Assembly: GCA_019752015.1 (NCBI GenBank) | Contig: JAIEMQ010000025.1 | Coordinates: 27,471 to 91,470 of the forward strand | DNA from: Cyanobacteriota bacterium | GTDB taxonomy: Bacteria; Acidobacteriota; Vicinamibacteria; Vicinamibacterales; UBA2999 | DNA: 64,000 bases | Reading direction: 5' to 3' | Part shown: in pieces, positions 42,191 through 50,238 of the stretch | Layout of the letters: every line of letters begins with the position of its first letter | Numbering within the stretch: the first letter of the stretch is position 1 | Notes under the pieces: model-generated | Told to the model about the DNA's origin: nothing | The model's database searches: none | What the model saw: the letters and a program-made list of their open reading frames with translations, nothing else | Position numbers and translations under genes: made by a program

Positions 42191-45100
42191 TTAGCGATTC
42201 TGACGTCGCGGTGCGGCAAGCGATTGGTAGTAGCGATCGACGAGCGCGCGATAGGTATCGCCGACGGCATCATGCCGGCCGGCATTGAGCCGCTCGCGTG
42301 TTTCCCGCGCCCGCAGCTGGTCGGACAATTTCGATTCGGTCTGATCGAGCGCGACCAGCAGGTTGTTCTTCAGCTCTTCCCACTTCGCGAAGTCCTGCTT
42401 GAACGCTTCCGTGCCGGGCGCCGACACGCTGCGCTGCCACTGCTCGGGTGTCGAGCCGCCCTTCTGCATGCCGGGATTCTCGCGCTGCATGCCTTCGGCG
42501 AGCTTCTGCGCCTCTCGCATCTGCTCTTCGGCGTCACGCTGCAGCTTGGCAACGCCGTCACGTCCGCCCGCCGACGATCCTTGCTGGCCGGACGATCCCT
42601 CCCGCCCCTGAGAAGCCGGCTGTGCACCCGATGCACCCGATGCACCCGACGCACCCGCTTTCTCGAGCTCTTCCATCGTCCGCTGTAATTTGCCGAGCCG
42701 ATCGCGCAGCTCCTGCGCGCGGGACAGCTGTTCGGACAACTTTGCGGTCTCGCCGTCACGCTCACCCGCGCCGCCAAGTTGATCGCCAACCTTGTCGAGC
42801 GCGCGCGCGATCTCTTCTGCCTCGTTGCGGCTCCCGGCTCCCGGCTCCCGGCTCCCGGTTTCCCGCATCGCCTGCGCGGACTCGCGCATGCGGCCGGCCA
42901 CGTTCTGCTTGTCGAGCTCGCGGCCGGCTTCGGTCATCGCCTGCTTTTCGTCCGGCTGCGCTCCCGCTCCGTTCGCAAGCTGCTTCACCGATTCGCCAAG
43001 CCGCTGCGCGCGATCGGCAAGCTTCTCCTGCTCCGAAGCAAGCCGGCGGCGCGCATCCTGGCCGGCATCGCCAGCGGCTGTACGCGAAGCTTCGTTGCCG
43101 AGCCGCCGCTGCGCATCGGCAATCTGCCGCGCTTCCAGCTGCGCATCGCCCACCGCGCGCTTCCGCTCTTCCGGCCGCGAGCCCTGCATCTGCTGTTCAA
43201 CCCCGCGCAGACCCTCACCCGCCTTCGCGCCACGCGCACTCGCCTGTTTCGGATCCTGATTGCGAAGATCGCCGGCGGCCTGACGCATCTCTTCAGACAC
43301 CTGGCGGAGCTTCTCGCCCTCTGAGCTCTGCGATCCAGACGAGCCCTGCCCACCCTGGCTTTGCTGACCGGCCTGCCGACCTGTCTGCCTGTCCGCCTGT
43401 CTGCCTGCCTGCCTGTCCTGCGTCTGTTTGGCAAGCTCCTCGGCCTGGCGACGAAGCTCTTCCTGATCGCGCGTGAGCCTCTCGAGCTGCCGCTTCACTT
43501 CCTCGGCGCTCATCTGATCCTTGTTGTTCGCCAGGTCGCGCTGCTGTTTGGCTAAGGCTTCCTGCCGCCGCGCCAGCTCACGAATCGCCTCCAGCGGATC
43601 CTTCTGCTCCTGCTGATTCTGCTGCGCCGCATCGGCGGTGGTGCTCTGCTGCTCGTAATTGGTTTGCTGCTGCTTGCGCAGCTCCTGATCGAACAGCGTG
43701 GATAGATCCGGCTGGTTGCGATTGCCGTTGCCGCCACCGCCGTTGGCCTGCTGCATGGCGATCTGGCGCCGGCGGATCTCCGCGGCTGCCTTCAGCAATT
43801 CAGCGAGCGCCTGCTCTTCATGCGGCAGCGCCGTCGTCACCTTCAGTCGATCGAGCTCGACGGCGGCGAGGCCCATGGCCTCGATTGCTTTCGGCAGCGG
43901 ATCCTCACCGGGCCGCGTCAGCGTGCCGGCCGGCCCTCGCCGCCGGCGTTGCTGAGCGAAGCCCGCGGCGATTTGCGACGCCACTTCCTCCGTCTTCGCC
44001 TTGAGCGCGGTTTGCGCCTGGCCAACGGCGCGGACGTCGGCGGCCGACTGCACGCCGGCACCGCCGCGGCGCGCGCGTGAATCGAGCTTCCACGTCGCCG
44101 CCATGATGTCCTTCTGCCGCGCGATCAGATCTTCGAGCCCCGTTTCCTGCGGACCCGACATGCCGCCGCCATTGCTCTCGGCGGCGACGAATTCCTCTTC
44201 GTACGGCTTGACCTCGAGAAAGAAGATATCGCTGCGCGATTCGGTCGACTTGCGGCCGCGGCCGACATCGGCCGCGCGCGCGTGATACGTCACCACGTCG
44301 CCCGGCTTCACTTTCAGATCTTCGAGGAACACGGTGTGAAGGCCCGCCGCCACCGAACCGCGAATCGGCGCGCCGATCGGGATCACCTTCTCTCTGCCCG
44401 CTGCCGACTTGATCACGAGCTCGAGCGATCGCACACCGTAGTCATCGTCGGCGCGCGCTTCGATCTCGACTTCCTCGAGCGGCGACACCTGTTTGTCGCC
44501 GGCAGGCCGCATGATCCGCACTTCCGGCGGACGATCGTTGAGCATGCGAATGAAATATTCGGTGTCACCCGCATTCGAGAGGCCGTCCACGTCGTTGAGC
44601 GCAATGCGGTACGAGCCGTCTTTCGATACGACCAGGTTCGCCGTCAGGACCTGGCTGTGACCGACCAGCGCAATCGCCGGCCCTTCATTCATCGTCAACC
44701 GGCCGCGCGAGACCGGCTTGTCGGTCGTGATTGTCAGCGCGACCTTCGTTCCGGCCGGCGCATAGATGTCGCCGCCGTCCTCTTCGGTGTGCGACTCCAG
44801 GCCGACGCCTGGCGCGTATTCGTATTTGAGATCGATCCGGGACACACGCGCGGGTCGAATGATTTCGATCTGGTATTCGTCCGAGTGCGCGGAGCCCGCG
44901 CTCACCATGTACGGAAACGACGCCGCGATGTTGTTCAGCGTGATCGTGAATTCATCGCGATTCGGACCGGGACCCATCTTCGCCGACCGGGCGGCCTCGC
45001 CGCTGCCGACGGTGATCATCGGGATCAACCCGCCGCTGATGCCGGGAATGCGCGCGGTGACGGTCACCGATTGCCCCTCGCGAACCTTCACCGAACCGGG

Positions 45101-45670
45101 AATGACCTCGATCGCGTAGTAGCGCGGGAAGAGATACGAGCCCGCCACGTCGATCGCTTTTTCCGCCGACGGCGCGAAGAACCAGAACGCGGTCAGGAAC
45201 GCGACGCTGCCGATCGCGGCGCCAATCGCCGCGCGCGACATGGTGTGGCCGGGAACAATGCGATGCGGATCCACCGTTCGCGCCGCGCGAACCGCATCAC
45301 CGACCAGCAGGTCGACAACAGGGCCCGATTCCTTTTCCAGCTTGTCCACCGCAGTGACGACGACTTCATCGAGACCACCGGCCTGCTCTTCGATGAAACG
45401 CGCAATCTGTCGATCGGCGGGCGGCCAGCGGAGCGGCAACAGTGAAACCGACAGCGCGATGCCGGCGATCACGCCAACGGTCACGACGACGAAGACGAGC
45501 GGGAGACCTTCCTGCGCGACCAGGAACACCGCGAGCAGGCCGACGACGAGCATTGCCGCGGCGGTCCATGCGCCGTTCATCCAGCCGCGCAAGAACGCGC
45601 GGCGCGACCACCGCGTCCTGACGGCGCGAAGGATGGCGCGAAGTTCGTTCGATCGCTCGACCATATACAA
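42191..45670 (-). CDS. DUF4175 membrane protein with long coiled coil
   Basis: The 1159-residue protein begins with two close membrane spans (about 33-80), then a soluble VDLLVGDAV segment, a third span (AIGSVAFLTAFWFF), several beta-sandwich domains (about 180-500) and a very long Gln/Glu/Arg-rich coiled coil (about 600-1100). This is the DUF4175 layout. The coiled coil contains DNA-level tandem repeats: RQAGRQADRQTGRQAG (43371-43426), GSREPGAGSR (42829-42856, a 7-bp unit) and GASGASGASGA (42624-42657). It is an inner-membrane protein with a large, probably periplasmic part; operon partners suggest a complex with MoxR and VWA proteins. Confidence 0.83.
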   Translation of the reverse strand: MYMVERSNELRAILRAVRTRWSRRAFLRGWMNGAWTAAAMLVVGLLAVFLVAQEGLPLVFVVVTVGVIAGIALSVSLLPLRWPPADRQIARFIEEQAGGLDEVVVTAVDKLEKESGPVVDLLVGDAVRAARTVDPHRIVPGHTMSRAAIGAAIGSVAFLTAFWFFAPSAEKAIDVAGSYLFPRYYAIEVIPGSVKVREGQSVTVTARIPGISGGLIPMITVGSGEAARSAKMGPGPNRDEFTITLNNIAASFPYMVSAGSAHSDEYQIEIIRPARVSRIDLKYEYAPGVGLESHTEEDGGDIYAPAGTKVALTITTDKPVSRGRLTMNEGPAIALVGHSQVLTANLVVSKDGSYRIALNDVDGLSNAGDTEYFIRMLNDRPPEVRIMRPAGDKQVSPLEEVEIEARADDDYGVRSLELVIKSAAGREKVIPIGAPIRGSVAAGLHTVFLEDLKVKPGDVVTYHARAADVGRGRKSTESRSDIFFLEVKPYEEEFVAAESNGGGMSGPQETGLEDLIARQKDIMAATWKLDSRARRGGAGVQSAADVRAVGQAQTALKAKTEEVASQIAAGFAQQRRRRGPAGTLTRPGEDPLPKAIEAMGLAAVELDRLKVTTALPHEEQALAELLKAAAEIRRRQIAMQQANGGGGNGNRNQPDLSTLFDQELRKQQQTNYEQQSTTADAAQQNQQEQKDPLEAIRELARRQEALAKQQRDLANNKDQMSAEEVKRQLERLTRDQEELRRQAEELAKQTQDRQAGRQADRQTGRQAGQQSQGGQGSSGSQSSEGEKLRQVSEEMRQAAGDLRNQDPKQASARGAKAGEGLRGVEQQMQGSRPEERKRAVGDAQLEARQIADAQRRLGNEASRTAAGDAGQDARRRLASEQEKLADRAQRLGESVKQLANGAGAQPDEKQAMTEAGRELDKQNVAGRMRESAQAMRETGSREPGAGSRNEAEEIARALDKVGDQLGGAGERDGETAKLSEQLSRAQELRDRLGKLQRTMEELEKAGASGASGASGAQPASQGREGSSGQQGSSAGGRDGVAKLQRDAEEQMREAQKLAEGMQRENPGMQKGGSTPEQWQRSVSAPGTEAFKQDFAKWEELKNNLLVALDQTESKLSDQLRARETRERLNAGRHDAVGDTYRALVDRYYQSLAAPRRQNR
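42624..42657. repeat. 9-bp tandem repeat in DUF4175 gene
   Basis: GCACCCGAT repeated nearly four times. The 9-bp unit keeps frame and encodes the GAS tripeptide repeat, so copy changes would only lengthen or shorten the linker. Confidence 0.85.
42829..42856. repeat. 7-bp tandem repeat in DUF4175 gene
   Basis: Four perfect GGCTCCC units. Because 7 is not a multiple of 3, gain or loss of one unit would shift frame and remove about the last 200 residues of the protein. Confidence 0.88.
43371..43426. repeat. CTGCCTGT-type low-complexity repeat
   Basis: Imperfect CTGC/CTGT/CCTG tetramers encode RQAGRQADRQTGRQAG in the coiled-coil part of the DUF4175 protein. Too degenerate for efficient slippage along its whole length. 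Confidence 0.7.
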
Positions 45671-45675
45671 GTGTA

Positions 45676-47475
45676 CTAGGTTGCCCTGCGCCCGACCAAC
45701 GCTTCACCGGCCAGCGCCACGAGCATGATCACCAGTCCAATTTGCCACCAGCGCTGCCGATCTTCTATCTCGCGCGCGGCGTTCTGCGCTTCGGTCACGC
45801 CGGCCCGGGTGGTCCGCTCGATGGCATTGGTAAACTCTTCCACCGTCGTGGCCGCCGGATTCGACTCAGCCGCCTTCGCCACTTCGGGACTTCGGCGAGC
45901 CAGGCTCTGGCTTCGCGTCAGGTAGCGCGCCGTCTCAATTGCAAACGGCACGAACGCGGGATTCAACGGAAACCGGCTCCAGGCGTTGTCGAGATCCGAC
46001 GTGAACACGATCAGCCGTCCTTCACCCGCCGCCTGTTCGGTCAACGCCGCGTCGCCACCCGAGAATCGCGCCAGCACGGTGTGATCGGCTGGATCCTTTA
46101 GACGCCGGTGTTGCTCGACCTGGACGTCTCCCAATGCCCCGGACGGGCTCAGGAAGGGCCGGAAGATGGGATGACGGCCGTCGCGCGCGATCATCGTCGC
46201 GCCGGCGGTTCGAATTGGATCGCCCTCGAACGGCAGTTTGGTTCCGAGTACGTCGGCGAGTGTGCCCGGATCCACGTCCGGTCCGGCCGCGACGAACACC
46301 TGCCCGCCGCGAGTGAGATAGTTCCTGATCACCTCGCGGCCGTTGCGATCGAGCGTGCGAGTGCCAAGCACGAACATCGCCGCGATTTTCGACAACTCGG
46401 CGCCGGTCCACTTCGCGACCTCGCGGCCATCGCGAACGTCGACGCTGAATTCACGGCCGTTGCCGGCGACCTTCAGCGCGCGCTCGACGTACAGGCCGCC
46501 GGTCGATCCGGTCGGATCGGCAACGACAATGGCAATCGGCACGGACGGGGCCGGATCAAGCAACACCTTGCGGCTGTTGTCGGGCTGATAGCCGGACACG
46601 TCATCGACCCGCACTTCGGCGTCGCCTCCAGCCGGCAGCGATCCGATCAACTCGGCGTCAGCCGCGCCGCGCGCCGCCATGGTCACGTCGACCTTCGCGA
46701 TTTCCTTGCCTGCTGCGAAAAGCCGCACCGGCGCAGTGACCTCACTGTTCGCGTAGTTTTGAATCGACGCGACGATCCGGCGATCGCGCCGCTCCGCCGA
46801 GGTGACGGCAAGATTGCCCGTCGGCGGCGGCACACTGATCACCTCGACATTGATGCCGTCGGGCAAACCGCCGTCATCGTTCGCCTCCCATCCCGCCTGC
46901 TGCAGGTCGGTGACTACGACGACGCTGCCTTCGCGAGTGCCGATGATCTCGCTCGCCCGCGCCAGCGCCGTGCGGAACCGTGTGCCGCTCGCCGACGCGT
47001 TCAATTGCGTGATCGCGCTCGCGATCGCCGATCGATCCGTCGTCGGCTCGACGATCACCGCCGCGGTGTCGCCGAATCCGATCAGCGCCAGGGCATGTGA
47101 CGAAGGCGCCGCGGCGGCCGCGCGCGACGCCGCATCGCGCGCGCGATCCATCTGCCCCGGCGCGCTCATGCTCATCGACGTGTCGACGGTAATGACCGTC
47201 AACGGCATCGAGCTCGTCGCGGCGGCGCCGGCGAGGTACGGCCGCGCGAACGACAGCGCGAGGAGCAGCAACGCGCCGACGCGCAGTGCCAGCAACAGCA
47301 GCTCACGCAAACGGCGGCGGCGATGCTGCTGCACCGGCGCGCGCTTCAGCAGGCTGACCGCCGGAAAATCGATCACCACTTCCGTCTTGCGATGGAACAG
47401 GTGCAGCAGGATCGGCACGGCGGCGGCAATCGCGCCGATCAGGAACAGCGGTGAGAGAAAGGAAATGCCGCCCAT
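45676..47475 (-). CDS. BatA-type VWA membrane protein
   Basis: The 599-residue protein begins with the BatA N-terminal region: FLSPLFLIGAIAAAVPILLHLFHRK and a second span LLLLALRVGALLLLALSFA. A VWA domain follows (about 90-200) with metal-site motif VDTSMSMS, then beta domains, a GATase-like stretch (GGQVFVAAGPDVDPGTL) and a C-terminal span (WWQIGLVIMLVALAGEAL). Residues QSLARRSPEVAKAA are encoded by repeat family A (45870-45910). In Bat and MoxR operons these membrane VWA proteins act with MoxR ATPase, probably in metal-dependent envelope protein maturation. Confidence 0.85.
   Translation of the reverse strand: MGGISFLSPLFLIGAIAAAVPILLHLFHRKTEVVIDFPAVSLLKRAPVQQHRRRRLRELLLLALRVGALLLLALSFARPYLAGAAATSSMPLTVITVDTSMSMSAPGQMDRARDAASRAAAAAPSSHALALIGFGDTAAVIVEPTTDRSAIASAITQLNASASGTRFRTALARASEIIGTREGSVVVVTDLQQAGWEANDDGGLPDGINVEVISVPPPTGNLAVTSAERRDRRIVASIQNYANSEVTAPVRLFAAGKEIAKVDVTMAARGAADAELIGSLPAGGDAEVRVDDVSGYQPDNSRKVLLDPAPSVPIAIVVADPTGSTGGLYVERALKVAGNGREFSVDVRDGREVAKWTGAELSKIAAMFVLGTRTLDRNGREVIRNYLTRGGQVFVAAGPDVDPGTLADVLGTKLPFEGDPIRTAGATMIARDGRHPIFRPFLSPSGALGDVQVEQHRRLKDPADHTVLARFSGGDAALTEQAAGEGRLIVFTSDLDNAWSRFPLNPAFVPFAIETARYLTRSQSLARRSPEVAKAAESNPAATTVEEFTNAIERTTRAGVTEAQNAAREIEDRQRWWQIGLVIMLVALAGEALVGRRAT
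45870..45910 (+). repeat. Intragenic repeat family A, copy 2
   Basis: CCGCCTTCGCC, ACTTCGGGA, CTTCGGCGAGCCAGGCTCTGG: same ends as copy 1 with four extra bases in the middle. It lies inside the BatA-like gene near its 3' end and keeps the frame. Confidence 0.75.
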
Positions 47476-47488
47476 CAGGCCACGTTCA

Positions 47489-48382
47489 TTACAGGACCCT
47501 GCGGCGCGTCATCAAGTACGACATCAGCCCGAGCTCGAGCGGCTGCGAGGTCTCGAGCTGGCAGTAGTCGATGCCGACCAGGCCCAGCTCGCGCCGAAAG
47601 AACGCGATCCGCTCCTGCATCCGATCGATATAGTCCTGCCGGATCGACCCGGGCACGGCGGCGACTTCCTCCGCGGTCTCCATGTCGCGGAAGCGCGCCG
47701 CCTGCTCGAAGGGGAACTTCAATTCGTACGGATCGAGAATGTGAAAGACGATCACATCCGTGCCGCGATAGCGGAAGTGCTTCAACCCCTCGAGCACGTT
47801 GGCGGGATCGTCGAGCAGGTCCGAGATCAGCACGACCATCCCCCGCTTGCGCACCGCGGCCGCGAGATCGTGGAGCGGCTTCGCCACGTTGGTCCGCGCG
47901 CCGATTTCAATGCGCTCCAGTGCCAGCAGCAGCGTCCGCAAATGACCCGAGCGCGCGCTCGCCGGCAGCAATGCGGCAATACTGTCGTCGAACGCGATCA
48001 GCCCGAACGAATCGCGCTGGCGATGCATCAGGTAGGCCAGCGCGCCGGTGAGATAGGACGCGTACTGCAGCTTGGTGATGTCGCCCGACCCGTAGCCCAT
48101 CGAGCCGCTGACGTCGAGCATCATGTGGCACGTGAGGTTGGTCTCTTCCTCGTACTTCTTGACGAAGTGCTTGTCGGATCGCGCGAACACTTTCCAGTCG
48201 AGCGTGGCAAGGTCGTCGCCGGGAATGTACTGACGGTATTCCGCGAACTCGACGCTGAAGCCCTTGTAGGGACTGCGATGCAGTCCCGTCAGGAAGCCTT
48301 CGACAATGGTGCGCGCCTTGAGGTCGATCGTGCCGAGCCGCGCGATGATCGCCGGATCGAGATACCGAGCTGGACCAGACAT
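47489..48382 (-). CDS. DUF58 (VWA-like) protein
   Basis: The 297-residue cytoplasmic protein has the DUF58 core: FAEYRQYIPGDDLATLDWKVFARSDKHFVKKYEEE, followed by a VWA-type metal site MLDVSGSMG and VVLISDLLDD. It is the standard partner of MoxR ATPases, where the pair acts as a chaperone-like machine. It lies 32 bp after moxR and 13 bp before the BatA-like gene. Confidence 0.93.
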   Translation of the reverse strand: MSGPARYLDPAIIARLGTIDLKARTIVEGFLTGLHRSPYKGFSVEFAEYRQYIPGDDLATLDWKVFARSDKHFVKKYEEETNLTCHMMLDVSGSMGYGSGDITKLQYASYLTGALAYLMHRQRDSFGLIAFDDSIAALLPASARSGHLRTLLLALERIEIGARTNVAKPLHDLAAAVRKRGMVVLISDLLDDPANVLEGLKHFRYRGTDVIVFHILDPYELKFPFEQAARFRDMETAEEVAAVPGSIRQDYIDRMQERIAFFRRELGLVGIDYCQLETSQPLELGLMSYLMTRRRVL

Positions 48383-48414
48383 GTTGGCTGCCTAATCTGT
48401 GTCTAATCTGTGGC

Positions 48415-49419
48415 CTATAACCCGCTAGCTGGCAGAGGGACGGCTTCGAGCAGCTGATCGATGATGCGGTCTGAGGTGATGCCTTCCGCCTCGGCGTAGA
48501 AATTCGGCAGCACGCGGTGACGCATGATCGGTTTCGCGAGCGACTGGATGTCCTTCACCGATACGTGATGGCGGCCGTGCAGCAGCGCGCGCGCCTTGGC
48601 GCCGATTACCAGTGCGTGCGAGGCGCGCAGGCCGGCGCCCCACTTCACCCATTTCTCGATGAAATCCAGCCTGGCGCCGCGGCCCGGGCGCGAGCTGTCG
48701 GTGAGCCGCACGGCGTAGCGCACCACTTCTTCCGCCACCAGCACCTGCCGCACGTAGTCCTGGATCGCGAGGATGTCCGCGCCGTTGAGGATTCTCGCCG
48801 GCTCCGCCTTGCGGATGCTGGTCGTATCCGTGACGACCTGCACCTCGTCGTCTTCCGAGAGATAGGTCATCACGACGTTGAACAGGAACCGATCGAGCTG
48901 CGCTTCCGGCAGCGGATAGGTGCCTTCGAGCTCAATCGGATTCTGGGTGGCGAGGACAAAGAACGGCCGCTCGAGCTGATAGGTCCGGCCCGCCGCGGTG
49001 ACGTGATACTCCTGCATCGCCTCGAGCAGCGCCGCCTGCGTCTTCGGCGGCGTGCGGTTGATTTCGTCGGCGAGGATGATCTGCGCGAAGATCGGCCCCT
49101 TGACGAACCGCAGCGCGCGGGTGCCGTGATCCTCGTCGAGGATTTCCGTGCCGGTGATGTCCGCGGGCATCAGGTCGGGCGTGAACTGGATGCGCTTGAA
49201 CGACAGATCGAGAATCTGCGACAGCGTTTTTACCAGCAGCGTCTTGGCGAGGCCGGGCACGCCGGTGATCAGGCAGTGGCCGCCGCAGAACAACGACATC
49301 AGCACTTCATCGACGACATCGTCCTGCCCGACGATGACCTTGCGAAGTTCCGCGAGAATTTTCTGGCGGCTGCCGGCGACCTTGCCGGCGAGGCCTTCCA
49401 CTGCACTGGGTGTCTGCAT
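48415..49419 (-). CDS. MoxR-family AAA+ ATPase
   Basis: The 334-residue ATPase has Walker A GVPGLAKT, Walker B ILADEINRTPPKTQAALLEAMQE, sensor-1 VLATQNPIELEGTYPLPEAQLDRF and the AAA lid (about 230-325). This is the MoxR proper subfamily. It probably remodels or activates client proteins together with the DUF58 and VWA proteins encoded downstream. The DUF4159 gene precedes it by 3 bp. Confidence 0.95.
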   Translation of the reverse strand: MQTPSAVEGLAGKVAGSRQKILAELRKVIVGQDDVVDEVLMSLFCGGHCLITGVPGLAKTLLVKTLSQILDLSFKRIQFTPDLMPADITGTEILDEDHGTRALRFVKGPIFAQIILADEINRTPPKTQAALLEAMQEYHVTAAGRTYQLERPFFVLATQNPIELEGTYPLPEAQLDRFLFNVVMTYLSEDDEVQVVTDTTSIRKAEPARILNGADILAIQDYVRQVLVAEEVVRYAVRLTDSSRPGRGARLDFIEKWVKWGAGLRASHALVIGAKARALLHGRHHVSVKDIQSLAKPIMRHRVLPNFYAEAEGITSDRIIDQLLEAVPLPASGL

Positions 49420-49422
49420 GTT

Positions 49423-50238
49423 TTAGTGCGTCAGCGAGTAAATGACTTCATTAATCAACATCTGGTAGGCCTGCGCGGTCCACTTCAGATAGCCCTGATA
49501 CTCGGCCGCGTTCGACCATTCGACGCCGTCGCCCATGTCGGTGTTCCAGTTGATCAGCACCATCGGCCGGCCCTTGTCGTCGAGAATGCCGCGCAGGTGC
49601 GCCGTGAAGCCGCCCTTCTCCCACGTGCGGCCCATCAGGAACGAACCCAGACCGGGGATCTGCGGATATTTGTCGAGGCGATAGAAACACGAGTAGATCG
49701 GGTGCGGCGGCGCGATCTCCACGATCTCGCGATCGGGAAAGACCCGCTTCATCTGCTTGTCGAACAACTCCCATTCGTACGGGCCATGGAAGTCGTCGAA
49801 GGTCAGCGTGCCGCCGCGGAGCAGGAACTCGCGCAGGATCGGCACCTCGGTGTCCTTCAACACCAGGTTGCTCGGCTCAACGATGTAGATCCACGGGTTT
49901 TCCCACAGCTTCGGATCTTCGAGCGTCAGCACGATCGGATCGCCGACGTCGATCGCGGTGACCGACTTGATGCGGCGCGACAGATTCTGTTCGGCGGCGG
50001 GCGCATCGATCGCCCACGGCTCATCCCAATACTGAAGACGAGAGGCCTGCGAGCCCTCGTTGTCGTAGGTGCCGTACTTGATGCGGACGAACGTCCACTT
50101 CAACCCGGCGAACTTGCTGCCGTCGACTACGGGAACCTGGGCCGCCTCCGCCAAGGCTCCGGCGAGCCAGGCTCTGTCACCCGCGATCCACACCAGTCCC
50201 AGAATGACCGCAGTCGTGAAGATCGCGCGTCGGCGCAC
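49423..50238 (-). CDS. Exported DUF4159 protein
   Basis: The 271-residue protein has an N-terminal hydrophobic segment (IFTTAVILGLVWIAG) and a likely cleavage near AEAA|QVPVV, then the DUF4159 domain with FVRIKYGTYDNEG, GGTLTFDDFHGPYEW, HPIYSCFYRLD and YQMLINEVIYSLTH. The fold is probably GATase-like. Residues AWLAGALAEAA in the leader are encoded by repeat family A (50142-50176). The GTG start overlaps the stop of the TPR gene by one base (TAGTG). DUF4159 is a regular member of this MoxR operon type; activity unknown. Confidence 0.87.
   Translation of the reverse strand: MRRRAIFTTAVILGLVWIAGDRAWLAGALAEAAQVPVVDGSKFAGLKWTFVRIKYGTYDNEGSQASRLQYWDEPWAIDAPAAEQNLSRRIKSVTAIDVGDPIVLTLEDPKLWENPWIYIVEPSNLVLKDTEVPILREFLLRGGTLTFDDFHGPYEWELFDKQMKRVFPDREIVEIAPPHPIYSCFYRLDKYPQIPGLGSFLMGRTWEKGGFTAHLRGILDDKGRPMVLINWNTDMGDGVEWSNAAEYQGYLKWTAQAYQMLINEVIYSLTH
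50142..50176 (+). repeat. Intragenic repeat family A, copy 3
   Basis: CCGCCTCCGCCAAGGCTCC then GGCGAGCCAGGCTCTG. It lies in the signal-peptide region of the DUF4159 protein and encodes the residues just before its predicted cleavage site. Confidence 0.78.

Noticed and set aside
42624..42856. CRISPR-like array from regularly spaced short repeats
   Set aside because: Units are 7 and 9 bp, contiguous, without spacers, and lie inside a coding sequence.
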